Shown piece after piece: positions 34,195 through 45,325 of a stretch of DNA of 64,000 nt. The DNA is from Hyaloperonospora brassicae (taxonomy: Eukaryota; Oomycota; Peronosporomycetes; Peronosporales; Peronosporaceae), in contig CANTFL010000529.1 of assembly GCA_947650285.1 (NCBI GenBank), forward strand, positions 62,001-126,000. Direction: 5' to 3'. The position numbers and the translations under genes were made by a program. The stretch's first letter is position 1. Every line of letters starts with the position of its first letter. Under the pieces are notes generated by a model. That model searched no databases. It had not been told where the DNA came from and saw only the letters and a list, made by a program, of their open reading frames with translations.

Positions 34195-36198
34195 GTGGAG
34201 AAAGCTCTCCTGGACCCTGTGGATGTGAATTCTCAGGAAGTAATCGAGACATTGAATGTCTTGGTTAATGATGGATCAAGCGTAGGCGCTTACGCGCTTA
34301 TTCTGGTTGTACCCCCGAAACTAACTTCGGAGATAATTCAATTGCCGACGCTAGAACCGAAACGGTTCTTGCGTGATCTGCTCAGTGGCAAAGTCAAGCA
34401 GATCTGCATACTTGTCACAGAGGATGAGTATGTGATCGACATTCGGTCGGCAACAGTATTTGCTGAGAACGAACGGGTTCTCAGCAGCTCATCGATGGAC
34501 GAAAGTGTCCTCGATGAGAAGACTCGGATTGGGCGTTACACGTCTCAATCCTGGGGGTCACTTCGGGCAAATCCTTTGTAGAGGGATTTGATCAAATTCA
34601 AGGACGTATTCCCTGAATCCGTACCTTGCGAGTTGCCTAAGGACAAAGGCACTTGAAACGGGACCGAGCTCGAACCCGGGTCGAAGTATTGTGTCAAGAA
34701 GCAGTGGCCATTGCCTCGTGAACAAGTACTAGCGATCGACAAGTTCTTTGCCGATCGCTTAGTAGCGGGGCATGTGAGGAAATCAACATCCCCTCACAGC
34801 TCTCCTACCCTCTGTGTGCGAAAAGACACAGGAGGATGGCGGATAGTGCACGCGTTCAACAAGTTGAATGCTGCAACGGTACCGGCTCAGACGCCGATAC
34901 CGAGGAAGGACGTAATCATAGATGGTATGTCCAACAGTACCATCTTTTCGTCCATGGATCTGATGGATAGGTTCTATCAGATCCTCATGCGTGAACGGGA
35001 CATACCGTACACAGCAGTGAGCACCCCCAGCGGTATGCTGCGGGAGTGGCTATTGATGCCACAGGGGCTGAGTAATGCCCCTGCAACATTTAACAGATGT
35101 GTCACAAATCTGTTGAGACCGGTGCGATATTTCGCACCGAGTTACTTTGACGATTTGTTCGTCCGTAGCCGGGATATGGACGGAAAGACGGACATTGAGG
35201 TTCATAGAACTCATGTTCGTTAAGTCCTTCAACTTATGCGCAAGCATAAGATGTATGCCAATCTTAAGAAGTGTATATTAGCGGCAAGCGAAATACCACT
35301 TCTTGGGTGCATCGTGGGTAAACACGGCGTATGCCCTGATCCCGAAAAGATCAAGGCGATCAACGACTGGCCAGTGCCTGTCGATGTCAAGGTACTTCGT
35401 AAGTTCCTTGGCTTAGCGGCGTACTTACACAAGTGCTCGCGCTATTACGCCGCGATGACTGTTTGTCTTTCTTGCTTGCTCAAGAAAGGTGTGAAGTGGT
35501 CATGGAACACTGACTTTCAGCGTTGTTTTAAATGCATCAATAAAAGTTTGATGCAATCGCCCGTCTTGGCGATTGCAGATCAGGACAGACCTTTTCATGT
35601 GGTCTGTGACGCCAGCGATTTTGCTATCAGCTGTGCGTTGATGCAGTATGACACAGACGGCGCAGAGCGCGTCGTCTGCAATCAATCGCGTCAGCTGCAA
35701 GCAGCTGAGCGCAATTACCCAGTGTATGACAAGAAACTCCTTGCCATGAAGTACGCACTGGCTCAGTTCCGCGTCCATCTCCTCGGAGATAGACCGTTCA
35801 TCGTATATACGGACCATGCGTCACTACGCACGGCCGTAAACAGTCCACACCTCTCGCAACGAATAGCGAGGTGGCTGCCTTTCTTCGCGGATTGTAACTT
35901 CTCCGTGGAGTATAAGCCAGGACGACTTAACGTCGTCGCTGATGCGCTATCACGTCGACCCGATTTCGAGCCAACAACACGCGCAAACAGTGAGACCTTG
36001 CCCACTGTTGCGGCACTGTCAGTCAGTGTGTCGTCGTCGCCTTTACTCGATGACGTGAGGAAGGCATACGCAGGAGATACAGTTCTACTTCGTTTGATGG
36101 GTCACCTCGCGAACCCATCCCGGAAGACCTTGTCGAATTTAACGGCTCTGTACCGTTCCTATTTGAATCGGTATACGACTCGCAATGGCCTGCTGTAA
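34195..36198 (+). pseudogene. Chromovirus reverse transcriptase and RNase H region
   Basis: RT motifs are clear: QWPLPREQV, TGGWRIVHAFNKLN, IFSSMDLMDRFYQI, LMPQGLSNAPATFNR and the catalytic YFDDLFV at about 35140-35160. RNase H follows with VCDASDFAISCALMQ, YPVYDKKLLAMKYAL, YTDHASLR and DALSRRPD. Stops interrupt the frame near 34579, 34655, 35221 and at 36196. The linker 34195-34580 between protease and RT is preserved as one open stretch. Confidence 0.92.
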
Positions 36199-36210
36199 TA
36201 CACAGCAGTT

Positions 36211-38167
36211 GCCGACGATACACCTCGTGTCGTCGTTCCCGATCATGATGAATTGCGTTTAAGCATCATGTTCGAATGTCACGATGCGCCCTCAGGCGGA
36301 CATCGTGGCAGAGAAAAGACCTACCCTACGGTAAGTCGTAATTTTCACTGGCCCCGCCAGTATCAGTTAGTGCGCAAGTACATTCGTTCTTGCGAAGTCT
36401 GTCAAAGGGTGAAGCCTAGCTCTTCATCCCGTGCTCCACTACAACCTCTGCCGGTCCCGGCAGAGTGTTAGGAGTTCGTTTCCATGGATTTTGTCTTCGG
36501 TTTCCCCGAAGACTCTCACAAGAATAATGATATCCTTGTCTTTGTGGATCGTTTCAGCAAGATGGTAAAATTTGATGCAGTCTCTCAATCGATCACTGCA
36601 CACGGCTGTGCGCGTGTCTTCATCGACACAGTGTTCGACTTCACGGATTACCCCGTGAACTCGTGTCCGACCGTGACCCTCGGTTCACGGCGGCGTTTTG
36701 GCAATCCGTGTTCCGTTCACTCGGAACACGATTAAAGATGTCCGCATCTGACCATTCCGAAACAGATGGTCAGACGAAACGTGCAAATCGTGTCCTCGAA
36801 GAGATTCTTCGAGAATACGTCCACTCCTTTTCACATTGTAATGAGTTCTTGCCGATGGTTGAGTTTGCCATCAACAACTCTGTGCATGCGTCCACAACGC
36901 ATACACTGTTCTTCGTGAATGGCTTGCGCCACCCACTTATTCCCGCCCATATACAGCGTGACTCTGGGTTTAGGGGTGGTAGGGACTCGCTCAAGAAAAA
37001 ACCGTTTTGGCTCTTGCTCATAACGTATCATAGCACATGCCGATACGTTCGATGTCGATGTCGATCAAGTCGACATCGAAGAAGTTGATCTTAGCAGTAG
37101 CCATGACGCTGCTGCTACTTCAGACAATGATGACAATGCTGGTATATTCAGCATCGTCAACGATTATCCCAGCGAGGAAGAAGACAACCTCGCTGAAGAA
37201 GAGAAGAATCTTTTAGCAGTGCGCACGAAGCGCACTGAAAAACAAAACGACGAGTCAGCAGAGAACTTCTTGCTGACTCGAGAGGCGGTAGTCCGTTTCG
37301 TTCAGGACTACATCGCAAATGCGGTAAACCGCCAGAAACGGAACGCAGACAAAAATGGAAGAGCAAATTTTGTTTCATTTAAGGTTAACGACCTAACACT
37401 ACTGTCTACGGTAAACTTACCTGGACATGTAGTAACTAATGTCGTCAGTAGTAAACTACTGACGAAATACATTGGTCCCTTTCTTGTGTTGCGCCGCAAG
37501 GGCAATGCATACATGATTGAGTTGCCTCGCAGGATGCGCACGCATCCTAAGTTTTATGTTGGTCGTCTCCGCCAGTAATATCAGTACGAGGCCTCTTGCG
37601 AGAACGAAGCCAGCCGGCACGCTCAAAAATCCCCAACAGATTCTTGTGATCACGAACCAAACACTGAAGTTGGTCCTTCAGCGACGCGGTCTCGCGACGA
37701 GCCGCCTCTAGCTCGTCGCGCAAACGATGCTTCTCGCGTTCTCTCTCAAGTTGAAAGAACGCGAAACCCGATCGGTCCTTCCACCGATCGGTACGGAGAC
37801 GTCGTACGGTCGCCTGCATGTCGTACCGACGATCGTATTTGTGATCGACGTCCGCCCTCAACTCGGTCAGGTAACGCCAATGGTTACCCAAAGTCTCCTG
37901 CAGGCCCGGCGGTTCAGCCGGACCTTTTCTTTCCACCGCCACCGGAACCACTGGTGGATTCTCACGGTGGTCGACGCTTTCACGTGGGGGCGTATCTTGA
38001 GCCACCGCGTGAAGAATGGGGAGCGGACAAGTTACCTTGTCCGCTGGCGTGGGTACACACCATCGTATGACAGCTGGGAACCTCGATCCCAGCTTAAGGC
38101 TGACGTTGAAGGTCTCGTGCACCAGTATGACGAGACTCATCCGATTGGACCGAGGGACCATCGGTAA
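36211..38167 (+). pseudogene. Chromovirus integrase with chromodomain, broken
   Basis: The HHCC zinc-binding domain (HDAPSGGHRG ... CEVCQRVK, 36280-36410), the catalytic core (MDFVFGFP with the first Asp; SDRDPRFTAAFW with the second Asp in another frame; ETDGQTKRANRVLEE with the Glu) and the C-terminal GPFLVLRRKGNAY ... HPKFYVGRLR are all readable. Stops occur at 36469 and near 36733, with a frame change near 36660-36680. A chromodomain (TSYLVRWRGYTPSYDSWEP, around 38020-38085) follows in another frame; such domains steer insertion to modified chromatin. The chromodomain assignment defines the chromovirus lineage. Confidence 0.88.
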
Positions 38168-39130
38168 ATACGCGCTTTTGGCGCTTGTAGACGGATTGCA
38201 AGTTTGCAATCGCGTCCCGAATCTCAGCCGAGATGTGTGCCCTTCCCCACGGCGAACCTGGGGAATACACGTCCCTATGTGCAAGTTGCGAGTTGTCAAC
38301 ACAACTCGCACAAGGATCTTCCCAAGTGAGGCAAGTAATGTCTGCCTCACTCGACAAACGATGCAACCGGTACCTTGAACCGGTTGGCGTTCGCTTCTCA
38401 AACTTGATGCGTACCGCTTCAAGTTTTTGAAGCCATCCTTCTCGTCCAAAATTCTTAACATTTTGGACGAACGCGTTCCGCGCCGCCAAAATCGATGCCT
38501 TGTCACTTCTAGGTTGCAATTATACCATCGATGCTTGATGAAAGCATCTAGATAATAGTATTCTTCAGCGCGAAAGTTCTTCGCGCTGGAACTCAAGCCG
38601 TCAAGCTCACTTGCATCGAATAAAGGTATTCGATGGTGTTGACTTGTCTCGTGAGACAAGCTATTGATGAGCTGTTCAGGCAAACGCCACGGCTTTAGCT
38701 CATAACACTTTGAAGTGGTATCTTTGCCGGTACCACGGTTGTCAGTATGACGACGGCTCGCACCATCGTCGAATCGCGGTGAAGAGTAATCGTACTTATC
38801 ACCATATTCATCATCACTGCCGAACAGACTGTGAAACATGTCGCAAGTCCGTTTGTTCGGCAGATCTCTTGATGAACGGGGCACCGCAGGTGAACGCGAT
38901 GCCTCTAAATGCTTTTCCGAGTCAGACACTTCTGACTCGCCAGAGTAGCTGACACCTAACTCGGGGTCACTGTGTGCATGAGGTGTGATACCACATGCTC
39001 CTGCAGCAACACCTTCTGCAGGCTGAGAACGAGCAGCAGACGACGAGTTGTCTGCCGCAGAGGCGGGCGCATCAATAGGCTGTGTCGTCTTTGAGTCACC
39101 CCGAATCGACATGTTAACTATGCGAGACAA
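37547..39130 (-). CDS. 527-codon antisense ORF inside the chromovirus 3' region
   Basis: This minus-strand frame is open for 1.58 kb from near the 3' LTR back to the end of integrase, although the sense frames of the same copy are repeatedly broken. The N-terminal ~200 codons are Ser/Asp/Glu-rich with an acidic SDPELGVSYSGESEVSDSEK stretch and an FGSDDEYGDKYDYSSPRF segment. The last ~100 residues predict a coiled coil (LEREREKHRLRDELEAARRE and SLKDQLQCLV). Part of it lies opposite the chromodomain. Between about 38519 and 38094 a neighbouring minus frame looks more protein-like, so the ancestral reading may have shifted frame there. No homology recognised. It could be a real accessory gene or a by-product of codon constraint. 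Confidence 0.45.
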   Translation of the reverse strand: MSRIVNMSIRGDSKTTQPIDAPASAADNSSSAARSQPAEGVAAGACGITPHAHSDPELGVSYSGESEVSDSEKHLEASRSPAVPRSSRDLPNKRTCDMFHSLFGSDDEYGDKYDYSSPRFDDGASRRHTDNRGTGKDTTSKCYELKPWRLPEQLINSLSHETSQHHRIPLFDASELDGLSSSAKNFRAEEYYYLDAFIKHRWYNCNLEVTRHRFWRRGTRSSKMLRILDEKDGFKNLKRYASSLRSERQPVQGTGCIVCRVRQTLLASLGKILVRVVLTTRNLHIGTCIPQVRRGEGHTSRLRFGTRLQTCNPSTSAKSAYLPMVPRSNRMSLVILVHETFNVSLKLGSRFPAVIRWCVPTPADKVTCPLPILHAVAQDTPPRESVDHRENPPVVPVAVERKGPAEPPGLQETLGNHWRYLTELRADVDHKYDRRYDMQATVRRLRTDRWKDRSGFAFFQLEREREKHRLRDELEAARRETASLKDQLQCLVRDHKNLLGIFERAGWLRSRKRPRTDITGGDDQHKT

Positions 39131-39243
39131 AGTCAGACTGAATGAATCTGACCAACAAGTTCTTCCCGTCCCGTTGGTATCCGGCGGGTGGTCACAAAAG
39201 TTTCGATAGTCACACGGTGACTATCAGTTAAGGGAGGGGTGAG

Positions 39244-39686
39244 TGTAACGGGGTAGCACGTTACATGATATTGTCATTAAGGATAAAATGACAATAAAGA
39301 ATATTACGATGAATATTCTTTCAACAATATCACAGAGCATGATGATGTTGTTGAAGATGATCGAAGGGTCTACTCATTGGTTGATATCGCGATGATATCA
39401 ACCCACCAATCGCTGCTAGACGCGCGCAATGGGTGGTGAGTAGACGTCACCATACATTTAGTTACATTAGTATAATTAAGTCAGGACAAACAGAGATACA
39501 AGAGTTATAGGACTTAATTATATTAATAACAATTTTACTTTCTCTACGACTAGAGTCTTTCACCTTAGTCGTTCTACCTTCCTCTGTGTAGTTCTACACC
39601 TAGCTGGGCACTGACTATCACTACAGTCAAAGGATAGTAAAATCCGTACTGGTTGACCGGTACGTAGTTGTCGGTGCCCCGTTACA
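39244..39686 (+). repeat. 3' LTR of chromovirus
   Basis: Same length as the 5' LTR with about six substitutions seen by eye (for example ACG/ACA near the start, GTTGAG/GCTGGG near the end). A purine-rich GGGAGGGGTGAG tract directly precedes it (39232-39243), as expected for the plus-strand primer. Confidence 0.92.
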
Positions 39687-39699
39687 CCTGGTAGCACTT

Positions 39700-40110
39700 A
39701 CATTAAATTTGACGCGAATGTATCAATTTTTGAATATAATCTATATAGATTATATTCAATCAATATCACTCGAGAAGGGGTGATGTTGGCGGAATATTTT
39801 TCCCGATGGTAATATTCTTGGCTAATCCACTTATTAGGTGATGTAGCATCTACATCAAATAAAGTAACTACCAATCGCTGCTGGACGCGCGCAATGGGTG
39901 GTGGGCAAGAAACCCACATAGGAGATTGTAGATTAATTTAGTTAGATCAAGACAAATAAGGTTTATTAATGAAACTTAACTTTATTGAATACAGTTCTAC
40001 TTTTTACCTTAGACAAAGCTTTCGAGTTCTGTTTCTTTCATCGTGTTTCCTCACGCCACGTGTACGTAACGTCGGGAGCACGCAGCCTTGCGTTCAGTCA
40101 ACACAAGGCC
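39700..40110 (+). repeat. Older, diverged relative of the chromovirus LTR
   Basis: The stretch ACCAATCGCTGCTGGACGCG and GCAATGGGTGGTGGG (39869-39905) matches the central hairpin of the intact LTR (CCAATCGCTGCTAGACGCG and on), and the flanking AT-rich parts follow the same order (attaagt, caagacaaa, ttttacctt). It is a second, older LTR of a related family next to which the young copy sits. Confidence 0.65.
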
Positions 40111-42057
40111 TTTTCTGTCATCTGGTAAGAGCGTGCCCCCTTACATCGTATCCGCACGTTGACTATACGTACAAAGGAAGGCTTAAGTTCTTGAACCGAC
40201 AAGTTATAAAGAAGGAAAAGTAGAGCTTTATTTAGTTCAGTTTTCCTTAAAACTCTTTTTTGGTCTCAATTATAAACTATATTATACAATAGACGCCAAA
40301 TGCAGCTACCCACGCACAATATATTGCGCGAGTCGCAGCGACTGGTGCTTCATTTGGGTGGTATAATGGCATAAATAATCAAAATTTGAGTGGTACTGAA
40401 CATTCTCTGTACAATTTATTTTCCTTCGGCATTTATTTGTAAGGTAAATAGTGAAGAATATTAACGATTAAACTATGTTTGGTTTTCACCTATGAGCAAA
40501 AAATGAGGTGTAATGAACTCATTCAGATAAATTACCATCCCACCATGAGTCACTGTAGTGACTGATTTTCAACTTACTGCCTGGTGATAGAGCGATCACC
40601 TATCGATCACTTTGGTAAAAGGGCACTTGTTGGTCTGCCCAACCTATTTTCGATCTCATCGCATGGTTAACAGGTCCATGCGGTGTGTATCCAAAGGTTT
40701 TAAGAACGCGTCTGAGTGAATGCGTGCAGTTAACAGGAGAATATGTGAAGAACAAGCGACAGGCGACAAATCGTCTACTGCTATTACTGAGCAGCCTTCA
40801 ACGTCGTTCGTTCCAGATTCACGTGGTGATGCACCACATGTAGCGGATGCTCCCACAGAGTCTATCGCGGTGAGGACCCCATTACAATTAACTACGACCA
40901 GGATGACATCTACCCTGGTGAGTTGGACGTGGCATTTGACTGTAAATCACCCGTTAGGTCTTTTAAAGAAGGGACGACTGAGAAGCCTTGCCGTGGTCGG
41001 TACTACAGCGAGGCTTAAAGTCTTGAAAGTTTTAGGTCGCTTGATGCGTCGGATGGATCGTACTTTGACGAGACGATAGGGCTTAAATGAGCGTGGCGTG
41101 AGTGGCGGGCAAGGCGACAAAGCTTGTATCAAATGCGAAAACGGATGGAGTTGTCGCGATGATCGCGATGTAGGAGCTTCTACTGACATCACGCAGAAGA
41201 ACAGAGACTGCGGCATTATAAGTCTTGCTCATGAGAGAAGCCATGAGGTGCCAAAGAAGCGCGATCAGGATTAGTAAATTAGAATGACCACAAAGCGAGA
41301 TTGAATTCTCGGATATATAATGCGCCCGGCTTTATTGCCTTGAAGATCAGTGTGTAGAATATCGCGCTGAGCACAACTAGCTCATTGATATCTTTGTTGG
41401 TCACCGATGAGACACAGATCCGTGAACGTGATTGCACCATGTTGATCAAGAGTAGAATGCATTTATCCACACTGTTGTATTCATCGGCGATGAATATTGG
41501 CTTACCAAACTTCCTGCATCTCGTAGTAGGTTAACGAACGTTACAATTTAAATATCAAATGATGTATAAAAATATTATAATTTGAATCCGGTTGTTTACT
41601 AGTATGAAGAGAGTAAGAGTTGAGCCTAAATCCTCAGATCCTACTCCGTGGTATTACGGTGTGTGTTTTCTGTGCAGTACTACTGTTCTTTTCATGGCTT
41701 GATTCTATTCGAAGAGAACCGATATACTGCTATCAAATCTTTTGAGATTTTATGGGATAACTTAGTATTTAATTCAATCATAGCACAGTTCAAGTATCTC
41801 TAGAGAGCGCCTGGATCACATTGTCGAGTAGCCCATATGGAGGGACGCTGCTAACCAACGTTTCAAAAAAGTCTGATCGTCATTGGGATTGCACATCCGG
41901 CATAAAAAATATGCTGGCGTGAAAGTGCATCAGCAACAACATTAATCCGCTTCAATTTATGTTTCACGGAGATGTTGTGCTTCGAAAAGAGCTTCTACCA
42001 CCGCATCATTCGTTGCAAGAGCTGTGAGACTTCACGTCTAGGAGATGCTCACACATC
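40111..42057. other. Decayed AT-rich sequence, unassigned
   Basis: A 119-codon plus frame at 40720-41079 and smaller ones on both strands read like broken retroelement sequence, but no diagnostic motif is present. No host gene seen. Confidence 0.4.
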
Positions 42058-42360
42058 ATGCGTAAGCATAATTCATACGCCGATCAAAAATTTGTAAATT
42101 TGCTGCTATACATTACCACTTCTTGGGTGCATCGTCGTTATAACTACATACGCCCAGATCTAAAAAAGATCAAGCCGATCATCGACTGGCCTATTACCGT
42201 CGACGTCAAGCGGCTCGGCGAGATTCTTGCCTTAGCGCGTACTTGCACAAATGCTCGTGGAAGGCCGAGATGGCCGTTCATCTTCCCTGATTATACAAAA
42301 AGAACAAAAAGTGATCATGGAGTACCAAGTGTCAGTATTCCTATAAAGCTATCAAGCTAA
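42058..42360 (+). pseudogene. Gypsy RT/RNase H junction relic, plus strand
   Basis: The translation MRKHNSYADQKF ... PDLKKIKPIIDWPITVDVKRLGEIL aligns with the RT connection region of the intact element (MRKHKMYANLKKC ... PDPEKIKAINDWPVPVDVKVL). It is heavily substituted and surrounded by noise, so a dead fragment. Confidence 0.75.
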
Positions 42361-42556
42361 GCTTGATAAAAACTGCCATTGTTGGTGATGAGGAATCACG
42401 ATCGATCATTTCGTGTGTTATTTGGTGCCAGTAATTTTTTTCAATGATCTGTGCGTGCGTGCATTATAAAGCAGACGAATAATAGCTCTTCTTCTATTTT
42501 AATTTACATACACGTTCGAAGTTCCACCTATTGCTTGTATTTGGAAGAAAGTACCA

Positions 42557-45325
42557 TCAAAATAGCTCGATGGAAAATCTTGCACCGATATCAATGCTTT
42601 TGGTACGAATCAGATGTAAGGAGGGGGAATAACGTATCCAATGTGACTTAACCTCCAATCTCAGAACATACCTCTGGAAGTGATTACTGCCATTACAAAT
42701 AACTCGTTTCGTAAAGATCGGATAAAATCCACCCATCAGATCCATGGACGAAAAAATGTCACGCTTCGACCAACTATAAATGGTTCCTTTATTTCTTGGT
42801 ATCTGTGTCAAACCAATACGGTTTTCCTTTGACTTCTTGGATGCGTGCACTTTTCCCGAATTCTTCTGTGTTTATTTGCACATAGATGGTCGAAAATAGG
42901 GACAGAAATTTAGCTCGCTGGAAAGTGATCGGCAAATCGATCGCTATGTTCTCGCCACTAGGCAGTAAGTAGATACTGCTTTTTCATAAAGAAACTCGAG
43001 CTTCGATTCTCACTTTGGTCTGTCGACAAGATGATAAAAAAACGTTTGTCCTCAGCAAAAGAACCACCAACATTTTATCGGTGACGCACTCTTCCTCTGC
43101 GCAAGTACGAAACTTTGGCTTAATTTGCCAGTACTGAAGATCTCGAAATGCTCTTGCAGCTTTAACTTCGGCAATTGTGCTATCACGATATTTAAATACG
43201 TTGGTGCAATCGAGTCGGGTTTACAATCGCCGACACTTGATCCGTCGTTCACCTAGGCATTCAATGTCTCGGTTTTCCTAGAAACTCATTTTCTTATTTT
43301 GTTTGGGCACTAAGATAAATGCCGTTGGATATTTAAGCGCTTAATGCATTACATATGTTTGGATTAGTATGTAAAAGATGGGTAGTCATCGGACGACTAT
43401 TCGGTCTACCATTGATTATTATGTCACTCCCCTAATTAATTGAATATGACTATCTTAAACGTTTACTTGGTAAAGGGTTATCGCATAAAGACCGAAGAGT
43501 GGTCAAACCTCCATTGATGCCCAGACAACCGACTTACGGAAGGGGTATCCCGTACCGTGTGTCTTGTCTTGTTCCTTCACTTCGTGGTCCTTCACTTAAA
43601 GTACCCGTCGACGGGCGGGTCGCACTCTTATATGTGACTTGAGGTTGTTTGTCTATCCTGACAGAGTTGAGGATATGCTTAGTTTGGTCACGAATAATTT
43701 GTTCACACGACCAGCGCTTACTGTTAGCGCTCCTCATAGTTGCCCTAGACTTCCTTGAGGTCATCTTGACCGATTGTAGATAACTGATACGCTTGTTCTT
43801 CGAATTTCTCGAGCCGTCTGAAGACATTGCCTTGTGACGCATGCCGCTTCCGATCGCGGGATAACTTTCATGAGCATTTTTGTCCCTAGCCACCCAAACT
43901 AGGAAAAGATATGTAGCGAATACGAGCACATCATACCTTGTACGTCGGATGGACACTGGCATCCCAGCTCGGGAAGGATGCCGACGCGTGTATATTGTAG
44001 GAAAATCAACACTATTTGGTATAAACCTATCTGCGACTAGAGTTACTATTATACCTTTCTCTATCTCAGTTTTTTAACGTAGTTTGTCGTCCACAACTTA
44101 TTTGTCGCGATTACGTATTTCACCCTTGATCACCGTGACCGCTGGTCATACCCGATGAATGTGCCATTGGTCACCATCAATGACCGTGACCGCTGGTCAC
44201 AGCCGATAAACGGGACCGTCAACCCTTGTTCCGCTGCCGCTGTAATTGTTCGATGCTAATTCCCAAGGCTTCCGTGACTGGTACCAGGCTTGTATAATCT
44301 TGTCAGTCGCGGTTTATCGTATTTTTCTTGATAGGTTCACCACATTATTTCTTCGACAAGCATCCATGTCCCAATCTTCTCGACTTGTTCGAGTGATGAA
44401 CCTTCAAAATGCCTGTATTCAACACAATATCCGGAATCTCTCTCAAAACAGTGTTGTAGACCACTACAATGAGGTCTGGCAGTCGTACTAACGACCGGAC
44501 AATAGTGATGCCATCGGTCTCAATCCTAGAACAGGCATGGGTTGTGAAAGCTCCAAGACGCTCACTAAATGGCTATTTAATGAGCAATTGGAAGGCATCT
44601 CAAACCTATTGATTCTGCCAGCCTATCAATGGCTTCTACCGGTTGAGCCATAGTAAACCAATGATGACGATTATGATTTCGTAAAAAGCTAGTACGATAA
44701 ATTCATACACGCATTGTACTTCTTCTATCGTGTTATTATTTCCCACTTTATTTGCTGTTGTGGATGCACCTGTTAAAAAGCGCATCGTTGTCCTCGTGAA
44801 AGAGTTTTAGTGCTAAACGAACTTGAATGTACGAGTCTCCAGAGTCTGGCGACGAACAAATTTGTTCGATGCATCGCAATCTACTAAGGATTAAAGTGAC
44901 ATATTTATGTTACTTTGATGTCTAAGGTGATGAGAGAAACCTCATCACCAGAGAAAGTAGCACACTGTGAATGTGGGTTGAGAACATTTTCCGTCAAGAT
45001 GCCTGTAGATTATCTTGGCTTTGATAGATCAGCAGAGATCATCGCACGGAATAATCCCAACCGATTTGACCGTATGCATTTGTTGTTGCGACTTTGCAAC
45101 AACGTCGGACCCGCGTCCTCTGTCCTTATTTGACTTCCGGACGGTCATTGCGTACCATTGTACGTGACACTTGGGTCGGGGTAAAACATTCATAGGCCTG
45201 GTGAACTGTTTTATAGAATCCATTGCATTACTGCAATCGCCTATATATACTAAAGAGCGTGAACGCTCGTTCCTCACATTACTTAGATCCACAGACTCCA
45301 GACTACATGTTCCCTGTCTCCTCAA
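42557..45325 (-). pseudogene. Gypsy relic, minus strand, with later insertions
   Basis: Minus-strand pieces follow the order of the intact element: gag/protease-junction similarity at 45325-44915 (best seen as the complement of plus frame 44915-45133), the protease-RT linker at 43252-43052 (MNDGSSVGD ... IVIAQLPKLK, compare VNDGSSVGAY ... EIIQLPTLE), and RT motif IFSSMDLMGGFYPIF at 42850-42700. The middle (about 43300-44600) does not match and may be an inserted sequence; it contains separate frames (minus 43962-43534, plus 44246-44491). All frames are broken. Confidence 0.6.

Larger units (their letters stand above)
31989..39686 (+). mobile_element. Ty3/gypsy chromovirus, near full length
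   Basis: A 7.7 kb element with two LTRs, a primer-binding-like site, gag zinc knuckle, aspartic protease, reverse transcriptase, RNase H, integrase and a C-terminal chromodomain, in the order Ty3/gypsy elements use. The LTRs differ at about six positions in 460 bp by eye, so insertion is fairly recent. The sense frames are interrupted by several stops and frameshifts, so this copy is not autonomous. An open 527-codon frame lies on the opposite strand at the 3' end. Confidence 0.93.
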
